Positions 1-10,756 of a DNA stretch of 64,000 bases are shown here, in pieces. Source of the DNA: Puffinus mauretanicus. Lineage: Eukaryota > Chordata > Aves > Procellariiformes > Procellariidae. The number at the start of each line of letters is the position of its first letter. Position 1 is the stretch's first letter. The DNA lies in assembly GCA_023333565.1 (NCBI GenBank), contig JAJKFH010003504.1, positions 4,426,005 to 4,490,004 on the forward strand, written 5' to 3'. A program made the position numbers and the translations under genes. The notes below the pieces were generated by a model. That model worked only from the letters and a program-made list of their open reading frames with translations. It ran no database searches and was not told the DNA's origin.

Positions 1-361
1 CAGCCTGTCCAGGTCCCTCTGCAGAGCCTTCCTACCCTCGAGCAGATCAACACTCCCGCCCAGCTCGCTGTCATCTGCAAACTTACTGAGGGAGCACTCG
101 ATCCCCTCGTCCAGATCGTTGATAAAGATATTGAACAGGACCGGTCCCAGTACTGGGCCCTGGGGAACACCGCTCGTGACCGGCCACCAACTGGATTTAA
201 CTCCGTTGACCACAACTCTCTGGGCTCGGCCGTCCAGCCAGTTTTTTACCCAGCGAAGAGTACGCCTGTCCAAGCCGTGAGCTGCCAGCTTCTCTAGGAG
301 AATGCTGTGGGAGACAGTGTCAAAGGCTTTACTGAAGTCCAGGTAGACCACATCCACAGCC
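1..361 (-). mobile_element. CR1 LINE fragment, reverse-transcriptase region, truncated
   Basis: Read on the minus strand, this stretch is open for about 120 codons with no stop and encodes the central reverse transcriptase of a chicken-repeat-1 (CR1) non-LTR retrotransposon. Visible motifs in order are [14 protein letters not shown] (motif A), SGVPQG followed by [17 protein letters not shown] (motif B region) and FADD (motif C, the catalytic aspartate pair). Homology ends abruptly at about 361, fitting the usual 5' truncation of CR1 copies, and the element runs off the left edge toward its 3' end. The open frame and retained CpGs suggest a fairly young copy. It has no start codon here, so it is not an autonomous gene. 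Confidence 0.95.
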
Positions 362-1445
362 TGAATGAAACATGAGGCTGGCTAGCAGCAAGCATAGCTA
401 GAAACAGCATTCCTTATCCTCATACAAAGCTAGTAGACTAACTTTCCTTTGCTGACTTGATTCTTTACTTTAGCCAGACTCTTTCTTTTGGGTAGCTACC
501 GCATATTTTTCTTCCTGTGTCTTTGTCTCTGTGCCTCTTGTAACCTCTTTGCCAGAGGAATTGATAGAAGTGCCTTGTGCTGTTCATGCCTGCTCTACTT
601 TTAAATGATTTTCTGAATTCTCGGAGCAAAATTATGGTGTGTTCAGAGCTACATACAAAGTGTCCAGGTGTCAAGGGATTTAAGGATTTGAAAATCTATG
701 GGCTACCTCAAAGATAATCCTTTGAATATTAAAAAGCAGAAAACCTGCCAGACCATTTTGCATAACACGCTATATAATCTGTGAAGTAATTCCAAGGTGC
801 CTGTTACCATGGCACCTCTTGGAAAAGCTTAGTAATATTAACAGAAAAACAGTGGTGGTGGGTTAAAACAAGAATTGCAGCTCCAGGCTCAGGGACACAG
901 TTGCTGTACCTCAGCTGGCCGTGTACTGAAGTGCACATGGCTGTGATTATTTTCTTGCTCCATCACAAATTGATGTTAAAACTCATCATCTTAAACCTCT
1001 TGCACTGAGGTATTAATTTGATCTTGCTTCATAACTAAAACCCAGCCACCGACAGTTGTGCTGCTTGACTGGGGCTCACAGTGGTCCCTCAAACCTTGGT
1101 GACTTGTCTGTGTCTTTGCAGTGGATCTGAATTCCCACTGGAGCTCCCTTTGTGGCTTGGGTAACTCCCAAGAGGTGGGATTCAGCTGACTGAGTGTAAG
1201 TGTCTGCTTCTGAGCTGCTCCCCTTCCATTTATTAAGAATGGAGAGAAATTGGCTCCTCTGAGTATGGTATATCTAATTCTAAAGTAAATCTTTAAAATA
1301 AGCCAACTGAAATGTATCCTAAGCCCAATTTTTCCTCCACTGGCTATAGAGGAAACCTTGAATCATAAGCTCTGTTAGTGTAGGCAACCATATTATAGAC
1401 GTTTCCACAACTCCATTAACAAGATGGAGGCTTTCAGTGTAATTT

Positions 1446-1600
1446 GAGGTGCTCTAGGGACCTGAGACAGCTGCATGGGGTTGGCAGGGATGACATGAGG
1501 CTGGTAGGAGACACATGTCTTTCAAGAGTGGCAGCTGGAAGCCAGGTTGCAAAGAGTGTCTCAAATGGCACTAAATGCTGATTGCTGGAAACTAAATAGG
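1446..1600 (+). repeat. Degenerate old repeat, copy A
   Basis: This unit shares an ordered series of blocks with the one at 2060-2225: a GCTCTAGGG start, then GCATGGGGTTGGCA, then GGAGAC, then GTGTCTCAAATG. By eye the copies agree at perhaps two thirds of positions. A third copy at 1705-1833 is inverted. The family is not recognised; it could be an old interspersed element or a local duplication. Confidence 0.55.
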
Positions 1601-1704
1601 GTCCTTTGGGTGGGGTACAGTTCCAGACTAAGACATTTAAAGTTAGGTAAGTGTCTGCATGTGAACTCGGTCTCTAAGCGCCTGGGATGAATCATAAGAG
1701 CTCA

Positions 1705-1833
1705 CCTCAGCTGCTCATACATAGCTATGCAGTACCATTTGAGATGTCCCACTGTTCCCACCTGGCTTCCAGCTGCTGTTCCAGAAATATGTAAATGCTG
1801 CATCGTATCAGTATCTCAGAGACCCTAGGGTGT
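1705..1833 (-). repeat. Degenerate old repeat, inverted copy C
   Basis: Reverse-complemented, this segment begins CCCTAGGGTCTCTGAGA, then GCAGCTGGAAGCCAGGT, then ATCTCAAATGG. The same blocks occur in the same order in copy A (1446-1600) and partly in copy B (2060-2225). It is the inverted member of the group. Confidence 0.5.
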
Positions 1834-2059
1834 ATCAAGTAGCAGAGGACATCCTGATGAACTGAACCCCAGCCCTAGACAATGCAGTCAGTGGATCTCA
1901 GAGAGTAAATCGTTTCACCTCAAAGCAGACACCCAGTAGCTGGCCAGCTGAATCACTCTTCATGGGCTGTTGACTGTGGAATCACTCTCCATTGATGTCA
2001 GGGAATTTAAACATCTAGGGCTCAATTCAGTGGCCCACCCATAAACATCTATGGTTTCT

Positions 2060-2225
2060 GAGGGGCTCTAGGGTATCTGAAACGTCTGCATGGGGTTGGC
2101 AAATGCGATGGATACCCTATGGGAGACCTGTGCCCTTCTGAACCAGCAGTTGAAGGTAACCAGCTGGTAAGGAACCTTAAGGTGTCTCAAATGACTCTAG
2201 ACACCTATGTGCAAGCAACTGTGTA
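2060..2225 (+). repeat. Degenerate old repeat, copy B
   Basis: Direct partner of copy A, sharing GCTCTAGGG, GCATGGGGTTGGCA, GGGAGAC and GGTGTCTCAAATG in the same order and with similar spacing. The family is not identified. Confidence 0.55.
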
Positions 2226-4036
2226 AGTGTAGCCACCTAAGTGGAGATGGCTGAGTGTCTAATTGAATCCTTATCTTAAAGACAGATACAACAAATCTCG
2301 CTCTTTACACGTTTCTCAGCCCTAGTTACTCCCTTATGGAATGAAAGCAGAAATATTTACAGTTGTCTCTGTGGTTTGTTCTGTGACTTAAGCCAATAAA
2401 GTTTGTAAAAGTATATACGACCAATATATTGTTATGATGGTTCATGAGAAGTTGGAAAGATTCAGTTCTTGCCAACTCATTTATACCTTTTTGACATGGC
2501 TAGTGACATAAGTTTTGCCAAAATGTACAAAGGATAACACCCTTGGGTCTGTCAGAGGTGGAGACAATATATCAAATACGTGCTTTGATGGGGCCACAGC
2601 TCACTGTCTGTGCAATTATCTTCTGTGACCATTTGTGGTTATTGCCCAGTCTTGATTTGCTGCCAACCTGCCAACTCTCTCCTTTCTCTCAGACTCATTC
2701 AATTTTATTTCATCACCTTCCAAAGGAAAGGCTTTGATCACAGTTTGGATACTGAAGAAGAGAGCAGCTGCTTCAGTCTCTCCTCTGCCACATTAGCTTC
2801 ATAATATTCCTGTCACTCACGGCATCTCAACCTATGGTGCAATAATTTTTGTAAAAAATCTATACCCATTTATAATGCACATTTACCTGCAACATCTCAC
2901 TGTAGTGAAATAGTTTGTTAATGAGTTGTGTTTGAATATTTGTAGCATTTTGCCTTGATTTTGTTTGTTTTGTTCCCTCAGAAAATCCCAGTTTTGTTTT
3001 TAAGGTCTCAGTCAATTGACTTCTTTATGAATTCCACTAGAAATGCAAATAATTTGCTATTTTTTCTTTGAAATTTTTTTATTGATATCAATATTTGATT
3101 ATTTGACATTTTCACTGGTTTTCAACAGATGGACACTTTCCAGGGGAAAAAAGGCGATGGTAGAGAGTTTTGATTGTGATAGATCCATGTCCTGGGATGT
3201 GCCATCATGCTCTGGCATGAGCTTAGGCATTGCTGAAGTATGAATGCTATAATCCAGCCCACAGGGTAAATCAGCTGCACTGCATCTTTCAAGAGATACT
3301 GCAGCAGCTCAGGCAGCCAAAGATTTCACAACATGTTCAACATCAGTGGTTCCAGTGAGAAATGAAAATCTTCTCACCAAAAACTTAGATTATGCAGAAA
3401 CTGATTTTTTCTTCATTAAAAATATTTTGATGGAAATTCCCTATTGCTGTCCTGAGAAGGAGAGTTATCGTGGGGTTGGAAACTGTGAGTGATGATAAAA
3501 TATCAATGATGTGATTCAGGGCTAGCGTGGATTTCATTGTAGATTTTCTGATTCTTCATGATGATGCATCCATCATGTGGATGCAACCCTGTGCCAGGGT
3601 TGGCGACAGAAGTGGAATGTTATTCTCTACTGAGGACCACCATACCATTGCCCTGTTAGACAATTCCTGAGGCATAGAGTTTTTGTGACATTTTGTGGTT
3701 TTCTATTTTTACGAGAAGTCCTAGATTGTGCTCTAAGTAGTCCATTTAAATTTCACCTTTGTTTTTCTGGACATTTTAACTCCTCCTGCCTCACCTGCCC
3801 CAAACTCCTTTAGGCAATCCAGGTGCAGCTCAAAGTCTTGTGCAGCCCAGATCACTCAGAGGCAAAAGCGCGATGATAGTGTGTGGAAATCCTTGTGTTC
3901 CCAGAGGAGGTCAGATTCCAACTCTTAATTCTGCTACCCAAGTTGCTACGACATTAAATTTCAGATTTTGTTCAAATTCATTATCAGTGCATTTTAGAAC
4001 ACAGAAAAGCAGAGGGTTTATAAATCATTACGTATC

Positions 4037-4637
4037 TGTTGTGGTTTAACCTCAGTTGGCAACCAAGCACCACACAGCCGCTCGCTCACCCTCTTCCTTT
4101 TGGTGGGATGGGGGAGAGAATCGGAAGAGCAAAAGTAAGAAAACTCATGGGTTGAGATAAGAATAGTTTAATAATTGAAAGAAAATGAAATGAAATAAAA
4201 TAATAATAATAACAACAACAATAATAAATTGTAATGAAAAGGAAAACAACAAAAGAGATAGAGAGGAACAAAACCCGGGAAAAACAAGTGATGCAACCTC
4301 TCACCACCCGCTGACTGATGCCAGACAGTCCCTGAGCAGTGATCCCTACCCCCTGGCCAATTCCCCCCAGCTTATATACACTGAGCATGACGTCATAGGG
4401 TATAGAAAATCCCTTTGGCCAGTTTGGGTCAGCTGTCCTGGCTATGCTCCCTCCCAGCTTCTTGTGCACCTCTTTGCTTGCAGAGCATGGGAAGCTGAAA
4501 AGTCCTTGACTTAGTGTAAGCACTGCTCAGCAACAACTAAAACATCAGTGCGTTATCCCATTATTCTCATGCTAAATCCAAAACACAGCACTGTACCAGC
4601 TACTAGGAGGAACTCTATCCCAGCCAAAACCAGGACA
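4037..4637 (-). mobile_element. Solo LTR, ERVL-like avian family, copy 1
   Basis: A 601-bp solo long terminal repeat in reverse orientation. It starts TG and ends CA, and is flanked by a perfect 5-bp target-site duplication GTATC (4032-4036 and 4638-4642), a length typical of ERVL-type insertions. On its own sense strand it begins TGTCCTGGTTTTGGCTGGG and ends TTAAACCACAACA. A TATA-like TATATAAG lies near 4375, and an A/T-rich triplet stretch near 4198-4228. It matches the LTR at 63117-63687 across its length. No internal proviral sequence is present, so it probably arose by LTR-LTR recombination. The 145-codon frame over 4086-4523 is only a chance frame within the LTR. Confidence 0.93.
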
Positions 4638-4642
4638 GTATC

Positions 4643-7092
4643 ACTGGGGAATAACTGATGGCTTGAGCGCTCACAACATGTGGAATCTGGAAAGAAACAC
4701 TGAATGAAAAGCTATTTTTATACAGAATGGAAAGACACTGCAATACACAATAATTCCTCATGAATCATGTAATTGGCAGTTTGTAAGCAAAATAAAAGGC
4801 ATACTATTTTGTTAACAATGTGTAGGAATTAATTTTTACTTTGATAATAGAGCAATCTACTGCAAATGTCGTGGCAGAATGTTTCGCTAGTAGACAAAGG
4901 AAACTTCCTTTGCTGCCAGTCAGAGTTTTTTGCTTCTGAAGACACTGGAGATGATAGCAATGCTTTGCTGTGTTCTGCCAGCAAGAATCTGTGCAATCTC
5001 GGTTTGCAAGAGATAAGATGAATTTTTGCAGTCTTGGGGCAAAATGAGGGGCTCTCCCATAGGAGGAGACACTAGGGCTGTCTTTCCTTGTAGGACTGTC
5101 TTATTTTCTTAATTTTTCTTACTACCAGTACAAAAAAATTCTTACACCACTTAACAGCAGTATATGTTGATGAATGGGAGAATAGGTTTTGGCATCCTTT
5201 AGTAGTTCATCAAACCTAGCAGTAGATGAGGCTTCTAAATACTGGAAAATATCCCTAATGTGCCAGCTGTGCAGTGATGAGTGAGAAGAGTTCTTTTCCT
5301 GATTCCAGGACAGATAGCCTGAAGGAAGAGATTTGACTGTCCTTATCTTAACACATGTTAAACATTACTGGTCAGAAAGTTCCCCAACCCTTTCAAAAAT
5401 CTGTTTGTGGGAGCAAGCGTAAGATAGAGCTGGAATATTTCCCAGAATTGATTCCTGACCATTATGAATTGAATCTTTTCTTTATCAGAAGCTGATAAGC
5501 AGCTGGGTTTTCTAGGGTTATCAAGGAGGAGACTAGCGTGTGATAGTATTCTGAACCTGCTGCTGTTCCCTGGAAAGCTAGAGGCAAAAGTTTTGACTAA
5601 TTTCAGAAGGAACAGTGGTAGGTTGTCTGCATCAATAATTTCGCTGTTGCCCAGCCCGCTCCTATATCCCCAGTGTGCTGTTAAAGGTCTTCTAATGATT
5701 TCACTTATTAATCAATATGATTCACTTATTAACCAGAAATGTTCTGTTGTAAAATTTTACTGCAGCTAGCTGAGTTATTAGTGCCATTATCATTAAGTTA
5801 TATGATTCCATGCATCCGCAGGGCTGTGTTCTTGCTGGAACAAACACTGGGGAATACCCTCACCCATCCTAAGGGCTCCCTGAAGTAAGCTAAGCTGGCA
5901 GTAGCAGTCTCCTCCTTATCTAGCTGAAGTTTTTGTAACAGGACCGTAAAGGAAAGAAGTGTTTTCATAAATACTTTCGCAGATAGTAGGTACAAATTTC
6001 CTTTTCATTCTCTTAATTTAGTATTGTGAATGATAACGAACAAGTGCATTTGTGTTTATAAAAAGACTCATTTTCTTCAGCATGTCTTTCATTTGCAGTA
6101 GGTTCAAATCTCATCAGCGATTCTCGTCCTTCAACTGCTATGTGAGAGGTGACCTCCTTTGGCCAGCTGTGCTGTTCAAGTGCACCAAGTGTTCTTTGGA
6201 TGTACCGAAGGGATGAAGGGGCTCACTTCTTTCTCTGAGATGTTGCAGGGTTCGGGTGAGAGGTTCCCACTTAGCTGATTAGGCGTGTTTAGGTGCTTAA
6301 TGAGTGCTGCAGTTAATACCAGGGTGCCATTAGATTTTTATGTGCTGACAAGTTTAGGGGGCCCTGGACAGCCATCAGTCTGAGGAGTGCTCTTGGATCT
6401 AGGCAATAAATTCTGCCTAAATCTTGGAAACGAATGTAGATAATCTGAATACCATTCAGTGCTCCCAATTCTTACTCGGATGCCAAATGGCCTGTCGTCG
6501 AGCTGTTACAGCAAAATAAAAGCAGTATAATGGCTGGGGATCCAGGGCCATCACTGTAGCTAATCCTGTTGCGCATTGCTTAGGAACCAGTCTTTCTAAA
6601 GTCTTACGCTGGAGTTGCTGGCCTAGTTCTGGGCAACCTGAGGTTTTAAAAGTCGTAACAGGTGGCTGTGTGGCACCTTGAGGTGCACTGGATGGTTCAG
6701 GTCCTCCTCCGCTGCCAGGCAGAAGGGACTGGATCTTGTCTGGCAGACATTGTACATTGAAATTGTAGCCCTATTTGCACGCTGCATGTTATGGAGAATT
6801 TACTTTGGTTCTTCCTTGTTATCTTCCTTTATCTAAAATAAGAGTAATTCAGGGTGGAAATGTATTTCCACAGACTACACAGCAATACAGAATAGATCTG
6901 TACTATAGTGATGCACATAAAAGAATTAGCAGTGCTCCGATACAGATTAAGTAGGTGCTTCCACAGCTCCTTGCAAGAAATAACTACAAAATTTGAATTT
7001 TTAGTTGCAAAACAAGAAACTGAACCTCATGTTACATTGCTGTAAGAAAAAATAATATGAATTGAAGTAATAGCTTCAATGTATGTAACTCT
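4643..7092. other. Intergenic, no gene recognised
   Basis: No exon, RNA gene or clear transposon was recognised. About 6240-6480 has phrasing reminiscent of old amniote repeats (for example TTAGGTGCTTAATGAGTG), but it is too degraded to assign. Confidence 0.65.
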
Positions 7093-7402
7093 AAGAATCA
7101 CAGGATCATAGAATAATTTAGGTTGGAAGGGAGCTCTGGAGGTCATATGGTTTGACCTCCCACTCAGAATGGGTCCATGTAGAGAGCAAGTAGCTCAGTC
7201 AAGTCCAGCCTTATTTGTGTCCCAGTTCCAGTGTTTAACCACCCTTGTGGTAAAAAAAATTTCCATCTATCTAATTGGAGATTCCCATGATGCAACTTGT
7301 GTCTATCGCCTTTTGTCATATCATTGCGCATCTCTTTGAAGAGTCTGTCTCCATCTTCTCTACGCTCTTCTATTACATAGCTGTAGATAGCAGTAAGATC
7401 TG
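7093..7402 (-). mobile_element. CR1 LINE 3' end
   Basis: On the minus strand this ends in the CR1 octamer-type tail ATTCTATG-ATCCTGTG-ATTCTT at 7093-7114. Upstream of the tail (higher coordinates) lies the standard CR1 3' region, seen on the plus strand as GGTTGGAAGGGAGCTCTGGAGG, then a block around CCAGTGTTTAACCACCC and one around AAGAGTCTGTCTCCATCTTC. It is 5'-truncated and diverged, so older than the copy at 60705. Confidence 0.9.
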
Positions 7403-10400
7403 TAAGAACAGGAATTACTTGTGCTTGCTAAATTGAAAAATATTGGACTTTGCTGCCCTCAAGGCATTTTTCCTTACAGCTTTTGTGATCTTGAAGAGTA
7501 TCTTTGGACAGAAGCTTTCTGCTTTCTGAGGAACCTTTTATTTCTGAAGAGAAATCCTATTTAAGGAAACATCGTTGTACAAGGGGTTGACAGGCAATTC
7601 TGCTTATCGTCACCTACTTTTCACTTCTCATCTGCAAACCAAAGGTCAAGAACTGTAGTTGTCATTCCGAGCTCATGAGGAGCTGATAGGAGCAGGAGAT
7701 GGCTTCACCGCCCACGTGTGAGAAGCATTGCAGAGCTGCCTGGGTGAAATCTTTGCCACACTAAAGTTAAAAGGAGACTTCTGCCCATACAGGTGGAAGA
7801 GTAGAAAGCAGGTAGCTGCTCTGCCTAACTGTGCCTTGTAGGATCTCATCCACGGTACTGGTGGGAGACCCATACCATGCATGCCTGGAAACAGAGCCCT
7901 GGACTTGCAGGTAACACAAAAAGTAAAGAAACCTGACACAGCCCTTCATTGACCCCTGCACTGGGATTGCCCACTGCTGTTCCTTTGGTGAGCCCTCCTC
8001 ATCTCCGACAACTCGTTCCTCTCTGTGCCTCTGTCCCAGCCAGAAGTCGGCACCCCTCAGTGCTTCTGATGCAACTGTTACGTTATGCTTTTAAACAGAA
8101 CTTTTTCCCACTTCAAGAAAAAGAAAGTACTTGGGAGATTCCAATAGATCTGAGGGAGCAGATTAAAACTAGATGCCAGTTATACATTGCTCAGCAGATC
8201 TTGACAGAACCTTTGCAACAGCAAGCATGGGTCCCATAACTGTAAGAGGACAAACACTAATTTACAGGATTTCTTTTCAGAGAGAAGTAAAAACTCATGG
8301 CCTGCCAAATTGAAAAAAACCTTGTAACCTCCCCCTTCTCTGCTACCTAAAGGGAACAAAGGCTTGCTTTGGATTTGGTGCCTCCTTCACTTCAACTCTC
8401 ATTGGCATTAGGTGGAAGCTCTTTGATTGCATTACTGCAAACCTCTTACTCATATGTTTACAGCTGAACATATGCCTAAGCATTTTGCTGAGTTAAGCTT
8501 TAGTTAGGTGCATGAGCTGAGCATCCAACCTCCCCTCTTCTCCTTGAGGGGCACTATAGGATACACTGGGGGACAGAGAGCTTGCTTGGCCCTGGGTCTT
8601 CTCCGGAGCTACTAATTTCTCATGAGTGGTGCTGCCACCATAGATGCAAAGTCACTGAAGTGACCTCTTTGGTCTTCAGTTTAGGAGCAGCATAGCTCAA
8701 TTTGCACAGCATTAGGTCTGAGGCCAGGTTTGCTTTGGATGAGGCTAGCTTTGTTCTTCCTGCTCATGTTGTACAGCTTATCCTCAAACTCCTGAAAGGT
8801 GACTTGATTCATATCACCAAAGAAAGATATCAGGGTAGGGATACAATTATTTTTGTTCAAAATAGGGTCCAGTCTGTAATCCCCTCATTGGTTTTATGTA
8901 TGTTGTTAAGTATGAGCAGTGAGATAAAAAAATGGCATATGGATTCTGAGCAGGTAAAAAAAGCGTTCCAGATATATCACCTTTACTGCTGAGCCTTTTT
9001 AATTATGCTGGAGGTAAATCAGGAATAACTCCATGGCAGCCAGTGGAATCATAACTAGGTAAATGTGCTAGATGAGGCCAGTGGTTGCAGTCTTAGCATA
9101 TTATTGTTCACGCCACTCTCAGAAACTCTCCTTTTTTCCCAGTTGCTCACTAGGCAGCTTTTTCTTGTTATAGTAAAAAGAGATTTCACCGATTCTTACA
9201 CATTTTTCATTCTTAGTCTTCCTCTGAAGACGTGTAGCAATAGTGCCCTATTTTCAGATAAGAAGATAAGAAAATGATCAGCAAGAGTCAGAGTTCAAGC
9301 AAACCTCATCTTTCCCCTAGTCCATCCTCCAGGATCAGAATTCTCTGATGCATTTCCCATGACTTTATCCAATCTACTTTTTAAATAAATCAAACAATTG
9401 ATCTACAACATTAATCTGGAAACTGATTTACAGTCCAAAGAAACTCACTATACAGTTGAAATTTCCTCTTGTTGCTTCCCCACTATCACCAATTTCCCTG
9501 CTTCATAGGAGCTCAGCAGCATGGTTTTAATCGGTGATGGACTGGTAGGACTTGCTTTGAGATCAGCAGGTCCCCCACCACACCTTGAGGATTGATGGGC
9601 GTCGAGAAGAAATGCATGATTGCAGATCTGAGGTTAACACGTCAGCAGAATTTACCAGTCATTTCTGCCCGGGTATATTACATTGCGACTGCATTTATAC
9701 AGTGCGGAGAGGTAGTGCTGCAACATGCAGACAAAGAAAGCAACAATAATTCAGCCAGTTTTCATAAGTTGTTTCCCTCTCAGTGAGAGGTAACACCCCC
9801 ACAGGCAGTGGATTAACATTATCATTTCTATAACAGCGGTGCCTCCTGGCCCCAGCAGAGATCATGGCCGCATCTGCTTGGAGCTATGGAAACATGTACT
9901 TGAGGTCTATCTCTATTTCACAGTGTTTGTGCACTTATAGGAAAACTAAGGATAGGAGGAAGTTAAGTATTGCTGTCATTATTTTATGGGGTGAAAGTGC
10001 AGGAAACAAAGCACAGAAAATGTTAACAAGTGTCCTAAAACCCCCTAAAGTCCATGTTGGAAACAAAATACAACCAGACTGATGGCCATACATTGCTAGG
10101 TAGATCAGGGGTCAAGGGGAGTTGGGTGAGTCATTAATAGCTTCAAAAATAAGATCAGTGACATGACATTAATTGCACAAAGCTACCTACATGAGAAAAG
10201 CTTTAAAAATCAGAAAGTGCAATATGAAATGGCAGAAATCACATTTAAAACCAAAAATGTCACATCGCCTTACTTGTGGCATTTTGACTCAAAATGAAAG
10301 CTGTTTTTTTAGCTTTCACAAGCATAATCAACTAGATGTTGTATTGAAAAGTACAAATATATAAAGGTTTTCTATAAAGGGTCAGTGTCTCCTGAATGTG

Positions 10401-10667
10401 GAGCAGAATTACAGATAGAAAACCAGCTTACAGAAACCCTCCTTTTCCAGTTATGGCTGTTTGCTCATCTCCTGGCTTGCCTTCCACTAATGAGGGAGCA
10501 ATCAATAGAAATTACGGCACCTGCTGACATGGAAGATTAATATTGGAAAATAGTTGTAAGTTTTCTATCGAATACTTCTGGCAGTATAAAACACAAGCAT
10601 CGATTGCTACTGGGTGTACGTAAGCAATAGTCCTGCAAGCTTCACCTCAGTACCTGAGAAAGCAAAT
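7403..10667. other. Intergenic, no gene recognised
   Basis: Several 60-96-codon frames occur, none with a recognisable domain or with splice or codon features of a gene. Apart from the old-repeat remnant at 9011-9066, I see nothing assignable. Confidence 0.65.
9011..9066 (+). repeat. Old amniote repeat remnant
   Basis: GGTAAATCAGGAATAACTCC, followed by CAGTGGAATCATAAC, resembles an interspersed repeat widespread in reptiles and birds, recalled as GGTGTAAATCAGGAGTAACTCC followed by a CATTGAAGTCAATGG palindrome. The family name is not known to me. Confidence 0.45.
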
Positions 10668-10756
10668 TATCATAGAATCATAGAATCGTTTAGGTTGGAG
10701 AAGACCTTTAAGATCATCGAGTTCAACTGTAAACCTAACACTGCCAAATCCACCTA
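10668..10756 (-). mobile_element. CR1 LINE 3' end, short
   Basis: The plus strand reads ATCATAGAATCATAGAATCG, then TTTAGGTTGGAGAAGACC, then TTTAAGATCATCGAG. This is the reverse complement of the 3' terminus of the CR1 subfamily also present at 60705-61107. Only about 90 bp remain, so it is a severely 5'-truncated insertion. Confidence 0.88.

Larger units (their letters stand above)
362..4031. other. Intergenic, no gene recognised
   Basis: No coding exon, RNA gene or well-preserved transposon is recognisable here. Open frames are 60-70 codons at most and have no family resemblance. The stretch 1446-2225 holds three related degenerate repeat units, listed separately. A segment at about 1988-2045 also has the CTCCATTGATGTCA-type motif common in old amniote repeats. 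The rest looks like ordinary AT-rich intergenic DNA. Confidence 0.7.

Noticed and set aside
4086..4523. 145-codon open frame on the minus strand
   Set aside because: Lies entirely inside the solo LTR; it is a chance frame through the LTR and its A/T-rich triplet tract.
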